Source: SXOA01 sp046593355
GTDB lineage: Bacteria > Planctomycetota > Planctomycetia > Pirellulales > Pirellulaceae
Direction: 5' to 3'
Length of the DNA: 64,000 nucleotides
Assembly (NCBI GenBank): GCA_046593355.1
Contig: JBKJNY010000155.1
Location: 82,009-146,008, forward strand
The position numbers and the translations under genes are program-made. Shown piece after piece: positions 50,745 to 62,395 of the stretch. Under the pieces are notes generated by a model. The model did not search any database and was not told the origin of the DNA. It saw only the letters and a list, made by a program, of their open reading frames with translations. Numbering within the stretch: position 1 is the stretch's first letter; the number at the start of each line of letters is the position of its first letter.

Positions 50745-52001
50745 CTACAGCACGTCGGCAAACCGGATTTGAATATCCGCGATGGCTGGCCGCTGGGCGA
50801 GGAATGCATCGACGATCGCGGGGTCGAAGTGTTCCCCGCGATCCGCTTCAATGATCTCGAAGCACTGATCGATCGGGAATGGCTTCTTGTAGGGCCGCCG
50901 GCTGCTGAGGGCGTCAAAGACGTCGGCCACGGCGGTAATGCGGCCTTCGAGCGGAATGTCTTCCTGGGCGAGTCCCAGTGGGTAGCCCTGGCCATTCCAC
51001 CGTTCATGGTGGGTCAGCGCGATCCGGGCTGCCATCCTGAGCAGCGGCGAGCGGCTGTGTTCAAACACTTTCTGGCCGATTTCCACGTGATGCTTGAGCG
51101 TCTCCCAGTCGGCTGGCGACAGCGGTTGAATAATCTTTTGCCCCAGACCAACGTGCTTCTGCATCCGCTCGTACTGCTCCGGGTCGAGCTTGCCTGGCTT
51201 GAGCAGGATTTCGTCGGGAATGCCGATCTTGCCGATGTCATGCAATTGAGCGGCTTGCTCCAACATTTCCACGGTGTACTCGTCCAGGCCGATCGCCCGC
51301 CCGATGACGGCGGCATATTTGCCCACCCGCAGCACATGATGGCCGGTATCATCATCCCGCAGCTCCGCGGCGCGGGCCAGGCAGTAAATCACGTCGCGGC
51401 GAGAGGCTTCCAGCTCCGCGGTCCGGCGGCGGACGGCGTCTTCCAAGGTCTGGGCGTAGTTCCGCAAGCTGTCGTGATATTTCTTCACCACCAGCGCATT
51501 GCGAACCCGCGGACCCAGCTCGCAGGGATCCACGGGTTTGGCCAGAAAATCCGTGGCCCCGCGCTCCAGCACCGCCAGCTTAGTTTCGCGGTCGAACGAA
51601 GCGGTGAGAATAATGACCGGCAGATGGGCCGTCGCGGGGTTAGCACGAATACCGGAGAGGATCTCCAGCCCGCTCACCCGCGGCATCATCACGTCCAGCA
51701 GGATCACGTCCGGCTGCTCGATGCCAATCCCCGCCAGGGCGAAGGTCGGGTCGGTGATGCCGCGGACATGCGGATAGCCGGCCTGCCGCAAGTATTTTTG
51801 AATGACCTTGATGTTCACCGCCTCATCATCGATCACCATGATGCGGGCGGACTGGGTTTCGCCGGGAGATGCCTGCGACAACTGCCCGTTGTCCGCCGGT
51901 TGCAATTGCCGGTCGACGCAGTCGATGAGCTTGAACGCGGCTTCCAATTGGGCAGTCATTTGGTCCTGCACGGTCACGCTAGGGTGAATTGTGGTGGTCA
52001 T
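50745..52001 (-). CDS. Response regulator with HD-GYP domain (cyclic-di-GMP phosphodiesterase)
   Basis: 418 residues. Receiver domain at about 52-170 (ARIMVIDDEAVNIKVIQKYL, VILLDVMMPRVSGLEIL with the Asp acceptor, LPVIILTASF), coiled linker, then the HD-GYP domain with AAQLHDIGKIGIPDEILLKP (HD), ALTHHERWNGQGYPLGLAQE (GYP in the form GQGYP) and DVFDALSSRRPYK. All motifs intact; it hydrolyses cyclic-di-GMP. The gene is the last of a minus-strand set: YfiR-like, hybrid kinase, HD-GYP. Confidence 0.95.
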   Translation of the reverse strand: MTTTIHPSVTVQDQMTAQLEAAFKLIDCVDRQLQPADNGQLSQASPGETQSARIMVIDDEAVNIKVIQKYLRQAGYPHVRGITDPTFALAGIGIEQPDVILLDVMMPRVSGLEILSGIRANPATAHLPVIILTASFDRETKLAVLERGATDFLAKPVDPCELGPRVRNALVVKKYHDSLRNYAQTLEDAVRRRTAELEASRRDVIYCLARAAELRDDDTGHHVLRVGKYAAVIGRAIGLDEYTVEMLEQAAQLHDIGKIGIPDEILLKPGKLDPEQYERMQKHVGLGQKIIQPLSPADWETLKHHVEIGQKVFEHSRSPLLRMAARIALTHHERWNGQGYPLGLAQEDIPLEGRITAVADVFDALSSRRPYKKPFPIDQCFEIIEADRGEHFDPAIVDAFLAQRPAIADIQIRFADVL

Positions 52002-52088
52002 GCGTCATTTCGAGGAGTGGGCGTGTCGGGTCGCCGTGGTATTCAACGTCACATGGTCATGGAATTCAGTCGCTCGTCCGCACCAGCT

Positions 52089-54433
<2,345 letters not shown>

Positions 54434-54437
<4 letters not shown>

Positions 54438-55177
54438 GGGCGTTTTCCTCCGCTGCGGGGCTGGATCCTAGGAGGGGATTTGAGGTCGGAACCAGGACGC
54501 ACTTTTTCCGGTGGACGATTCGGCTTAATGAGTGCGGTTGCCGGCAGCGCCGTCGTTGCCGCGGGCGGACGGGGTGTCCGCGCCAGTCGCGAGAAGCGAG
54601 GATCGATCGTCAATTTTTTCTTTTCGATCACGGCTGGGTTCAGGACAAACTGGACGCTGCCATTCTCCACTTGAAAATTGAGCCCGCCTCCTTCGAGGCA
54701 GAATCCCGGAGTCTCGCCCGCCAGCAGCACCGGCGCGGACTTGAATCTCTCCAGCAGGGCCAGGCGGTCATTTTTCGCGAGCGAACTGGTGAGAAACAGG
54801 ATTTGGCAGGGCTCCACTTCGGACGGGCTCCGGTAATGATGGACGACCACTTGCCGCCCCGCGAATTGCCGGCCGGAGGCGAGTCTGGCGAACTGCTCGG
54901 CATGGGAGTCGTTGCCGACAATTCCCACCCTGGCGACGTTGGGACTGTCCTTCGCCCGCTCGAATGCGCCGGAAGGCCAGCGCGTGTACAGGCCCGCGGC
55001 CAGCAGGATCTCAAACTTGGCTTGTGCCTGTTGGAACGCGGAGTCGGTTGCGGCGGCGGGAGTTGGTGCGACAGGCGCCTGCGGCGCAGCGGCCCGCAGA
55101 TTGGCCGGGTGCCAAGGGGCTCCGCAGGGGAGTAACAGCAGCAGCGCCAGGGGGCGGCTGGAAAACAAGCTGGACAA
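54434..55177 (-). CDS. YfiR/HmsC-like periplasmic protein (DUF4154)
   Basis: 247 residues. Signal peptide (SSRPLALLLLLPCGAP...), then the YfiR fold: FEILLAAGLYTRWPSGAFER, VARVGIVGNDSHAEQFARLA, VVVHHYRSPSEVEPCQILFL, VLLAGETPGFCLEGGGLNFQ, FVLNPAVIEKKKLTIDPRFS. In Pseudomonas YfiR is a periplasmic repressor of the CHASE8 diguanylate cyclase YfiN; here the overlapping neighbour is a CHASE8-like histidine kinase instead. The C-terminal tail (about 45 residues) is extra, basic and Pro-rich. Confidence 0.88.
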
Positions 55178-55360
55178 GGGTCGGCCTCAGAATGGTGAAG
55201 AGGCGCAAGCTCGTAGCGCCTCCACTACAAACGTAGCTTGCGCCAGCCAAGGAGAGGGGGAAATCAACCGCGTGCCCTCAGAGTGCCTACAGGCAGCACA
55301 ACCGGAGAATTAGGAATTGGTCCCTAACTACTGCATGACATTCAAAAGTGCGTTTTGCGT

Positions 55361-56233
55361 TCATTCTCCCGGCGTCGCCAGCGGCACGACCATCTGGTCG
55401 GGGGCGAAGAGGTCGTCGTACTGCGTCACGGCCAGACGCACCAGCAGGATGCGGCGGTAGGTGGTGCCGCTGTCGGTCTCGGTGAAGAAGCTGCTGCCGG
55501 CTCCTTTCACGTCGGGAGTGCCGGAAATCATCAGCACATGCCCCGGCGCGAGCATCGCCGACAGCCGCAACTTGTCGAGGACGACCCGGTCCTTGCCGAG
55601 CTGCGGCAGGACGGAGCCATCGCGGCCGATAAACTGGGTCTTCATTTCGCCATGCTCGACTTCCGGCGTGAGCTCGATCTTCGCCCTGCCGTCCCCCTGG
55701 GGATACGCCTTCAGGCCGAACAGACATTGGGCCTGGGAGTAAAAGAAGCCGCGGACGTGATTATCCTCCAGGAGTAGGAGCGAAAATGTGTCGAGTTGCT
55801 TCGTGACGAGGATTTTCGCCCGTTGTCCGCTGCGGCACTGAATGCGGCGGGGAGCCCGGTCGAGCTCCGGGTCGGCGAGCGAATCTTCGCCCCGTTCCAC
55901 CGCGCCGGGCTCGCTCGCGTCGAGAGCTTCCTTGAGCTTGGGAGGGAGTTGCATTCCCACGATTCCGCACCGCAGGCCGTTCGCCGACATCTGCCGGCGC
56001 AGCTCCGTGGGAAAATGCTGTTCATCGACCTCGGACCAGATGCCGCTATAGGCTGCATCGTCCGCCAGCGGAATGCGGGCAAACGCCACTTCCAGCACAA
56101 CGCTGCTAGCCGGCAGCGGCGGCGCGGGGAGAGACGGCGCTGCCGGCTTCTGCGAAGTATTGACGAGCGCGCACCCGCTGCCGAGCCACGCGAAAGCGGC
56201 AAGCAATATCGATAGGTGGCGGCGAAAATACAC
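55361..56233 (-). CDS. Conserved planctomycete lipoprotein, function unknown
   Basis: 290 residues. Lipoprotein-like signal (LSILLAAFAWLGSGCALVNT, lipobox LGSGC). The mature part has an N-terminal helix/strand region (SSVVLEVAFARIPLADDAAY) and a beta-rich C-terminus (RAKIELTPEVEHGEMKTQFI, LAPGHVLMISGTPDVKGAGS). The last part resembles secretin-type or pilus-assembly beta structures only loosely. I do not recognise the family. It stands alone on the minus strand, 183 bases downstream of the YfiR-like start. Confidence 0.75.
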   Translation of the reverse strand: MYFRRHLSILLAAFAWLGSGCALVNTSQKPAAPSLPAPPLPASSVVLEVAFARIPLADDAAYSGIWSEVDEQHFPTELRRQMSANGLRCGIVGMQLPPKLKEALDASEPGAVERGEDSLADPELDRAPRRIQCRSGQRAKILVTKQLDTFSLLLLEDNHVRGFFYSQAQCLFGLKAYPQGDGRAKIELTPEVEHGEMKTQFIGRDGSVLPQLGKDRVVLDKLRLSAMLAPGHVLMISGTPDVKGAGSSFFTETDSGTTYRRILLVRLAVTQYDDLFAPDQMVVPLATPGE

Positions 56234-56393
56234 GAAATTGGCGATGTAAACCGCGCTGGGGATGCAAGCTCACTGGCGGGTCGCCGGTGGCTACGGGGGT
56301 CGAGCGCGCAACGCCGCCGCAGCGGGACGGAGAGTAGAAAGGCCGCATCGCGGGGTCAATGGAGAATCGTGGCCGAGAAAGCCAGCGTTGAAA

Positions 56394-56714
56394 TTAGCCC
56401 GCCGCTGCCCGTGAGTTCTGGCTGGACTCTGCCTTGTCTTGCGCCTGGTCGGGAAAGCGGGAGGACATCAAGACCTTCTCCCACCAGCGGGCGGGTCGGA
56501 GACGCGGGTCGCTGATGGAGACGTTCCGCTGCTTGCCCCGGCGGGTACGGACGACCAACGAATCATCGCGGACTTCCAGGACCACCCAGAACTTTTTGAC
56601 CCGGTAGGAATAGCCTTCGCCGTTGGTTTCGGGCTGGACGGCTTCGGCCCGTGGGCCTGGGTGGGGGCTGTGTTTTTCCGCTACATAAATGACGCGGTCG
56701 CCGGGCTGATACAT
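56394..56714 (-). CDS. Small conserved hypothetical protein
   Basis: 106 residues from ATG 56714; the frame is open to 56819. The sequence is MYQPGDRVIYVAEKHSPHPG to start, then YSYRVKKFWVVLEVRDDSLV, VVRTRRGKQRNVSISDPRLR and PARWWEKVLMSSRFPD, a compact beta-barrel-like small domain that I have seen in planctomycete genomes. Probably cytoplasmic. Function unknown. Confidence 0.7.
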   Translation of the reverse strand: MYQPGDRVIYVAEKHSPHPGPRAEAVQPETNGEGYSYRVKKFWVVLEVRDDSLVVRTRRGKQRNVSISDPRLRPARWWEKVLMSSRFPDQAQDKAESSQNSRAAAG

Positions 56715-56886
56715 CGCTCCAGTCCTTGTCGCCTGCTGCGGCCCCGTGCCGCCGTGCCGGGGCCAGGGGTGCAAATCCAAGGCCACACTGCTTATATCAT
56801 ACACATTCGCTCCACGCAATCAATAGAGAATCATCAGTAGGTATTTAAGTGTCTGCATAACCAATCCGCATGCCGCCATGCCGACC

Positions 56887-57534
56887 TCACGGATTGATGA
56901 TGATTTCTCCGCTCGGACCGCGGAACAACACGTCCAGCGAGTTCAAGACGTCCCGTCCCAGGATACGCTCATTCTCCAAGAAATCCGCGTGCAGTTGGCA
57001 CTGATACTCATTCCCATCAAGATAAACCCATACCAGAAAGCCGAGTGTATTCGCCGAACCACCAGCGACTCCGCTCATCATGCCCGGCACTCCGCTAGCT
57101 GGGTCCAATCGCATTTTCTGGCACTCGGCCCAAGGCAGCATACTGGTGTCTGCTCCGGTGTCAGCAATGACTTGATCAAACGCCAGGCCGGAGACGCCGC
57201 TGATTCCGCGAAATTCGGCGCGAATGACCGGCAGTGCTTCGCCTGGATAGCTCATGTCATAAGCAAAGTTGACTCGTCGCATGCGGTAGGGCTGGTCTTC
57301 GCGCCCGACACAGATTACGTAAGGATGCTCAGCCGCCTGATGGGCGGCATGAAAGACGACCACGGGACGAGTGCCAGAAGCGACGACGACGCCGCGAGCA
57401 AAACCGATCCATTGGCCTTGGAATTGTGCGAGAATTTGGTCCCGGACTCCCCAATACGCCGTCTCGTTCTTCCGCCATTCGGGGTGAACTTGTCTCGCGA
57501 TTTCGGCCGGCAATCCGTCAGCTAGGCTTTTCAT
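56887..57534 (-). CDS. Retropepsin-like aspartic protease domain protein
   Basis: 215 residues. The N-terminal third resembles DUF5678 (FQGQWIGFARGVVVASG). The C-terminal half is a clan AA aspartic protease fold with the catalytic triad FDQVIADTGADTSMLP (Asp125), and the hydrophobic ILGRDVLNSLDVLF that completes the half-fold, so it should act as a dimer. No signal peptide. The substrate is unknown. Confidence 0.82.
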   Translation of the reverse strand: MKSLADGLPAEIARQVHPEWRKNETAYWGVRDQILAQFQGQWIGFARGVVVASGTRPVVVFHAAHQAAEHPYVICVGREDQPYRMRRVNFAYDMSYPGEALPVIRAEFRGISGVSGLAFDQVIADTGADTSMLPWAECQKMRLDPASGVPGMMSGVAGGSANTLGFLVWVYLDGNEYQCQLHADFLENERILGRDVLNSLDVLFRGPSGEIIINP

Positions 57535-57758
57535 CGGTATCCTCGGGAGTAGTTAGTCGGCATGCTGTCATTTTACCGGCCTTCGCTTGGTGAGTCGAGG
57601 TTTCAATCGCGGTCTGTCATCTTCCCCCGCTTCCCCAGTCTCTTTTCGCGGAACAATCCTCACGTCCGTTACAATCGTTTGCCGATATCGGGAGTGCATG
57701 AATTCCCGGCGCACGCTGCGATTGGGAAAGTAGGGAATTTGACTCAAGGGAATGAGCC

Positions 57759-59219
57759 ATGCTCGTCATAATCAGCGACCTGCACCTGACCGATGGAACG
57801 ACGGGAGCCACGCTCGAACCGGGCGCGATGGATCTCTTCGCCGAACGCCTCGCCGATCTCGCCTGGCGAGCTTCCTGGCGAGCCGGAGGCAGCTATCAGC
57901 CCATCGAACGGCTGGATTTGGTGCTGCTGGGGGATGTGCTGGATATTGTGCATTCGCAAAAGTGGCTGGAGTCGGACCTTCGTCCCTGGAGCGACTTGCA
58001 ATCTCCGGCCGGCAGCGACGCGGTCTCGCAAATCACCGACGGCATTCTCCGTCATAACGCGCAAACCGTTCGCTCTCTCCGTTCCCTCGCCACCGAAAGC
58101 GTCATCACCGTGCCGCAGGCCAATGCCGCCGGTGAGCCGGCGCTCGATGCGATGGAACTTCCCGTTGCCGTCCGTACGCACTACATGGTGGGAAACCACG
58201 ACTGGCCGCTCCACCTGGCCGGCCCGCAGTACGACGTGCTGCGGCACAAGGTCGCCCATCACCTGGGCCTGGCCAATCAGCACAACCGGCCGTTCCCTCA
58301 CGACGCCGCCGAATCCGAAGAGCTGCATGATGCTCTCCGCGGCCATCGCGTGCTCGCGCGGCACGGCGACATTCACGATCCCCTGGCCTTCAGCGACGAT
58401 CGCAACGTCAGCAGCTTGTCCGACGTGATTGCCATCGAGCTTGTCGGCCGCTTCATCGCTCATCTGGAAACCGACCTCGCCGACGAACTGCCCGCTGCTG
58501 CAATCAGCGCTCTGAAGGAAATCGACCAGGTCCGGCCCATGCTGCTCATTCCGGCCTGGATGGAAAACCTGCTGGAGCGAACGGTGCCACAGCTCTCGCT
58601 GCGGACCGCCCTGAAGCGGACGTGGGATGGCCTCGTGGAGCAGATGCTGGCCCTGTACGTCGTCCGCGAGCGAAATACCTGGAGCCCGATTGACCTCATC
58701 GACGGTCTTTCCGCCGCTCTCAAATTCAGCCGCCGCGACAGCAGCGATTGGACTGGCAAGACGCTCTCGTTCCTGGCCAGCCTCCGCGGGGCCAAGAGCG
58801 AATCGTATCTGCCGCATGCTTTGGCCGAAGCTGACTTCCGCAATCGCCGGGCCCGGCACATCGTCTACGGCCACACGCACGCTCAAGAAACGATTTCGCT
58901 CGACGCCAGCCATGCCGATGGGTATGTGCTGCACCAGACCTATTTCAACGCCGGCACCTGGCGGCGAACCTATCAGCCGACGAAGGCCCTGTCGCAGCAA
59001 GAATTCAGCGCTTGCGACACGATTGCGCTGCTCGCCTTCTATCAGGCGGATGAACGCTCGGGCCGAGCCTACGAAACCTGGAGCGGCACGCTCGCTCCCA
59101 GCATGGCTGAGCTGGGCATTCAGCCCCCTGCTCTCCCCAAAGCCGTTGCCACGGGTGGACATGGCTTGCGTGCTCCGCACTTTTCGCAGGCAGGATCTCG
59201 GGCGACTCGGCGCGTCTAG
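57759..59219 (+). CDS. Metallophosphoesterase
   Basis: 486 residues. All five metal motifs of the calcineurin-like family are visible: IISDLHLTDG (D7, H9), VLLGDVLDIVH, MVGNHDWPLH, ARHGDIHDPLAF, and VYGHTHAQETIS. They sit in a longer protein than the usual 250 to 300 residues. The insert between the GNHD and GHTH motifs is helical. It probably cleaves a phosphate ester or UDP-linked substrate (UDP-2,3-diacylglucosamine-like hydrolases have the same layout), but the substrate is not shown. The downstream CutA gene is separated by an 88-base palindrome-bearing spacer. Confidence 0.9.
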   Translation: MLVIISDLHLTDGTTGATLEPGAMDLFAERLADLAWRASWRAGGSYQPIERLDLVLLGDVLDIVHSQKWLESDLRPWSDLQSPAGSDAVSQITDGILRHNAQTVRSLRSLATESVITVPQANAAGEPALDAMELPVAVRTHYMVGNHDWPLHLAGPQYDVLRHKVAHHLGLANQHNRPFPHDAAESEELHDALRGHRVLARHGDIHDPLAFSDDRNVSSLSDVIAIELVGRFIAHLETDLADELPAAAISALKEIDQVRPMLLIPAWMENLLERTVPQLSLRTALKRTWDGLVEQMLALYVVRERNTWSPIDLIDGLSAALKFSRRDSSDWTGKTLSFLASLRGAKSESYLPHALAEADFRNRRARHIVYGHTHAQETISLDASHADGYVLHQTYFNAGTWRRTYQPTKALSQQEFSACDTIALLAFYQADERSGRAYETWSGTLAPSMAELGIQPPALPKAVATGGHGLRAPHFSQAGSRATRRV

Positions 59220-59281
59220 CTTAGCCCCCGCGTCCACGCGGGGATTGGCCAACATGCGCCGCGTGGACGCGGCGGCTAAGC
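59219..59281. repeat. Palindrome with 23-bp arms after the metallophosphoesterase stop
   Basis: GCTTAGCCCCCGCGTCCACG... (59219-59241) and the complementary arm 59259-59281. May terminate transcription. Confidence 0.65.
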
Positions 59282-59306
59282 GGGCGATTCGCGGGATCAT
59301 CCACCC

Positions 59307-59630
59307 ATGCCCATCGAGGCCATCCAGGTCATCACGACCACCGCCGAGCGGACAGAAGCGGATACGATTGCCGAGGCGCTCCTCCAACAGCGTCTGGCGG
59401 CTTGCGTGCAAATCGGCGGGCCGGTGGACAGCAGCTATTGGTGGAATGGCCGCATCGAAACCTCCCGCGATTTCGTGCTCACCATCAAGACCCGCCGCGA
59501 CCTCTTCCCGCGTCTCGAAGCGGCCATCCTCGCCCTGCATCCCTACGAGCAGCCGGAGATTCTGGCCGTGGCGGCGGTGGACGCTACACCGGGATATCTC
59601 AAGTGGCTCGAAGATCAGACCGCGAAGTGA
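59307..59630 (+). CDS. cutA: CutA1 divalent-cation tolerance protein
   Basis: 107 residues, normal length. The fold is a trimeric ferredoxin-like protein. Conserved motifs: IQVITTTAERTEADTIAEAL, LLQQRLAACVQIGGPVDSSY, YWWNGRIETSRDFVLTIKTR, and HPYEQPEILAVAAVDATPGY. CutA is linked to copper/zinc tolerance; its exact role is debated. Cytoplasmic. Confidence 0.96.
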   Translation: MPIEAIQVITTTAERTEADTIAEALLQQRLAACVQIGGPVDSSYWWNGRIETSRDFVLTIKTRRDLFPRLEAAILALHPYEQPEILAVAAVDATPGYLKWLEDQTAK

Positions 59631-59838
59631 CAATGGGTGTCTCCGAATTGAGAACAATTTTACAAGTCCACTTGCCGCTAGCGTTTTCTGCTCCGCGGCG
59701 CTAAGCCTCGCCACAGCAACGCCTTGGGTGGATGACCGCGGCTAGCAACCTCTTCGGCACGAACTTTGCTTTTGAACCTTCCACGGATTCTCGCCTGCGC
59801 TCGTCGGGCCGGCCGCAATTCAAGGAGGGGTTTCAGGA

Positions 59839-60228
59839 ATGAAAAGCAAAGGATCTGTTGATTTCTTTCTCGGAGTGATTCTGGAATTCGGAGCGGCGTT
59901 CTGCCTCCTGTTCTTTCTTCCGCAGGTTCCTTGGCATTGGCAGCCGGGGGAGAACGGAACCACGAAGACTTCCGTGGAATCGCCGTCTCCCTTTTCTGGC
60001 TTCGCCAGCACCGAGCGCCGCACTTCGCTGTTCCCACCGCAGGCGGAGTTCGCTCGGCCCACTCGCTCGCTTACCGTGCCAAGTCGCCGCGAGGCTCCCT
60101 CGCTTTTAACAGCGGAGACGGAGCCCGCCGCTGCTGTGGCCCTGTCTGCGCCACCTGCGCCCAATCAGCCGGCCGCATCGACCCGTTCGTACTACCGCCG
60201 CGATTTGCCGCGACAGTACCATTACTAA
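59839..60228 (+). CDS. Small membrane protein with disordered tail, hypothetical
   Basis: 129 residues, with AGGAGGGG 10 bases upstream of the ATG, which supports it. One N-terminal hydrophobic helix (DFFLGVILEFGAAFCLLFFL) and a long Ser/Pro/Ala-rich tail with YYRRDLPRQYHY at the end. No family recognised. Confidence 0.55.
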   Translation: MKSKGSVDFFLGVILEFGAAFCLLFFLPQVPWHWQPGENGTTKTSVESPSPFSGFASTERRTSLFPPQAEFARPTRSLTVPSRREAPSLLTAETEPAAAVALSAPPAPNQPAASTRSYYRRDLPRQYHY

Positions 60229-60330
60229 GGAAGTCGCCAGCTCCCTTCGTTTTCTCTGCCTCGCAGACTTGCGCGACAAGATGTATACTATGCTCAAACA
60301 GGTCGCCACCGCTGTGTCCCGGAAAACATT

Positions 60331-60540
60331 ATGGGAGACGAAATTCGCAAACTGAGCATTACACAAAGGCTGCTCTTGATGGAAGAGATTTGGGATAGCC
60401 TCGACACCGAAGCCAATCACTTGCCAGTGACGGACTCGCAGCGTGAGGAACTCGATCGACGATTGGAGGATCATGCCCGTGATCCCCATGATGTTATTCC
60501 CTGGGACGAAGTTCGCGCCAGCTTGCGAGCGAAGTCGTGA
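60331..60540 (+). CDS. Putative addiction-module component (RelB/StbD-like antitoxin)
   Basis: 69 residues. EIRKLSITQRLLLMEEIWDS, then SQREELDRRLEDHARDPHDV and IPWDEVRASLRAKS, the full signature of the short addiction-module antitoxin family. Normally the toxin (RelE-like) follows at once; here the stop codon overlaps the ATG of a HAD hydrolase, so this is an orphan antitoxin, or the toxin was replaced. Confidence 0.85.
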   Translation: MGDEIRKLSITQRLLLMEEIWDSLDTEANHLPVTDSQREELDRRLEDHARDPHDVIPWDEVRASLRAKS

Positions 60541-61346
60541 TGGAAATCGTCAACCCGCATCACCCACGCGGTCCGTTCCAGGCCGCCATCTTCGATTTCG
60601 ACGGCACGTTGTCGCTCCTCCGCCGCAACTGGCAGGAGGTGATGATCCCGATGATGGTGGAGATCCTCGCCGCGACGGGCACCCGGGAAACTCGCGACGA
60701 GCTTCATGTCCAGGTCGAAGACTTCGTAATGCGACTCAACGGCAAGCAGACTATCTATCAGATGATGCAACTGGCCGAAGAGGTGGCCAAACGCGGCGGC
60801 TCGCCACGGGAACCCATTGCCTACAAGCATCAATACCACGACCTCCTCTGGCAACAAGTCGGCAGCCGCGTGGAGTCGGTCAGGAGCGGGCGCGTGTCTG
60901 CCGAAGAACTTACCGTGCCGGGCTCGTCGGAGCTTTTGAGACAACTCCACGCCAGCGGTCTGAAGATGTACCTGGCCTCGGGAACGGACCTGAAATATGT
61001 TCAGGACGAGCTGGGAGTCCTGGGCCTTGCCAAGTGGTTCGGCCCGCACGTCTATGGCGCTCTTGACGACTACAAAAAATTCTCCAAGGCCATGATCATC
61101 GAGCAGATGATCCGCGACAGTGGCGTTGCCAGCAACCAAATCGTCGGTTTCGGCGACGGCTTTGTCGAAATCGAAGAGGTCAAAAAGGTCGGCGGACTCG
61201 CCATCGGTGTCGCCAGCAACGAAGAGACCCGTGAAGGAATCAACGACTGGAAACGCAACCGCCTGATCAAAGCCGGGGCGGACATCATCGTGGGAGATTA
61301 CCGGCAGCTCGACATTCTGCTTCAACTTCTGCCCTCTGCCCTCTGA
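60540..61346 (+). CDS. HAD-family phosphatase
   Basis: 268 residues from ATG 60540 (GTG at 60537 is the alternative). Motif I AIFDFDGTLSLLRRNW (Asp19 and Asp21), motif II LASGTDLKYVQDELG, motif III in DDYKKFSKAMI, and motif IV IVGFGDGFVEIEEVKKVG. Phosphatase of a small phosphorylated compound; the next two genes, a deoxyhypusine-synthase-like protein and a PfkB kinase, suggest a common pathway (11 and 63 bases apart). Confidence 0.93.
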   Translation: MEIVNPHHPRGPFQAAIFDFDGTLSLLRRNWQEVMIPMMVEILAATGTRETRDELHVQVEDFVMRLNGKQTIYQMMQLAEEVAKRGGSPREPIAYKHQYHDLLWQQVGSRVESVRSGRVSAEELTVPGSSELLRQLHASGLKMYLASGTDLKYVQDELGVLGLAKWFGPHVYGALDDYKKFSKAMIIEQMIRDSGVASNQIVGFGDGFVEIEEVKKVGGLAIGVASNEETREGINDWKRNRLIKAGADIIVGDYRQLDILLQLLPSAL

Positions 61347-61357
61347 CCTCGTTCCTC

Positions 61358-62332
61358 ATGCTCCCCCAGTTCGACCGTTCCCGCCTCCTCATCAAGCCGC
61401 TGGCCGAGCGGAAGCATGACCTTCCGCACAGCACACTGCTGGCGCTGGAAGAGCTGCCGCCGGAATTGCCGGAAAAGGGGATGCGGGACATCCAGGAGCT
61501 TGGCCGCCGGCTGGTGAAGGCCCGTGAGCGCGGCGCGGCGGTGTTGGTGTTGATGGGGGGGCATGTCGTGCGAGCCGGTGTTGCCCGGCAGCTCATTGAC
61601 CTGATGGAGCGAGGGCTGATCACGCACATCGGCATGAACGGGGCGGGGCCGATCCACGATTTTGAGCTAGCGAAAATCGGGGCGACGTGCGAAAGCGTGG
61701 CCCGCTACATCCGCAGCGGTGAGTTCGGTTTGTGGCGCGAGACGGGCGAAATGAACGACATCGTCGGCGAAGGTGCGGCCCAGGGGATGGGACTGGGAGA
61801 ATCGCTCGGGCGCGCCATTCTGCACGGCGACTTCCCGCACAAGGACACCAGCCTCCTCGCCGCGGCCGTTCGCCTCGGCCGCCCGGTCACAGTCCACATC
61901 GGCGTCGGCTACGACATCATTCACGAACATCCAAACTTCGATCCAGCGGCCTTCGGCACGGCGAGCTACCGGGATTTCCTTTCGGTCTGCCATACGGTGG
62001 ACAAACTCGAAGGAGGCGTTTTCCTCTGCATGGGGAGCGCGGTGATGGGGCCAGAGGTCTATCTCAAAGCCCTCTCGATGGCCCGCAACGTGGCCCATCA
62101 AGAAGGGCGCAAGATTGCCAACTTCACGACGGCTGCCTTCGACCTGATCCAGATCGAAGGGGAATGGGACAAGGAAGCCTCCAAGAGCAACCCGCAGTAC
62201 TATTACCGCCCCTGGAAAACGATTCTCGTCCGCACGGTGGCGGACGGCGGGGAGAGCTTTTACATTTGCGGAGACCACAGGCAGACAGTTCCACACCTTA
62301 GGCGTGCCGCGCTGGACAGCGAGCCGCAATAG
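61358..62332 (+). CDS. Deoxyhypusine-synthase-like protein
   Basis: 324 residues. Resembles the deoxyhypusine synthase superfamily (NAD-dependent). Visible: AAVLVLMGGHVVRAGVARQL (Rossmann-like start), LITHIGMNGAGPIHDFELAK, VTVHIGVGYDIIHEHPNFDP, and near the C-terminus SNPQYYYRPWKTILVRTVAD, where the Lys of RPWKT appears to match the catalytic lysine of DHS (WGKI). Bacteria generally lack eIF5A hypusination, so the reaction is probably different (a homospermidine-synthase-like or unknown NAD-dependent transfer). It lies between HAD and PfkB genes. Confidence 0.72.
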   Translation: MLPQFDRSRLLIKPLAERKHDLPHSTLLALEELPPELPEKGMRDIQELGRRLVKARERGAAVLVLMGGHVVRAGVARQLIDLMERGLITHIGMNGAGPIHDFELAKIGATCESVARYIRSGEFGLWRETGEMNDIVGEGAAQGMGLGESLGRAILHGDFPHKDTSLLAAAVRLGRPVTVHIGVGYDIIHEHPNFDPAAFGTASYRDFLSVCHTVDKLEGGVFLCMGSAVMGPEVYLKALSMARNVAHQEGRKIANFTTAAFDLIQIEGEWDKEASKSNPQYYYRPWKTILVRTVADGGESFYICGDHRQTVPHLRRAALDSEPQ

Positions 62333-62380
62333 TCGCCTTTCGCTCCGCGAAAAGACGTTCTTTCGCGGAGCGAAAGGCGA
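62333..62380. repeat. Palindrome with 20-bp arms between DHS-like and PfkB genes
   Basis: TCGCCTTTCGCTCCGCGAAA (62333-62352) and its exact complement at 62361-62380, 8-base loop. The right arm and the next base also match 23 of the 24 bases at 12811-12834 inside the FdhF-like gene, so this is a mobile palindrome family. Confidence 0.8.
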
Positions 62381-62395
62381 CATACAATAGTTGAC

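Noticed and set aside
55796..56215. Plus-strand frame opposite the lipoprotein gene
   Set aside because: Compositional shadow without ribosome-binding site; the minus-strand gene has a lipoprotein signal.
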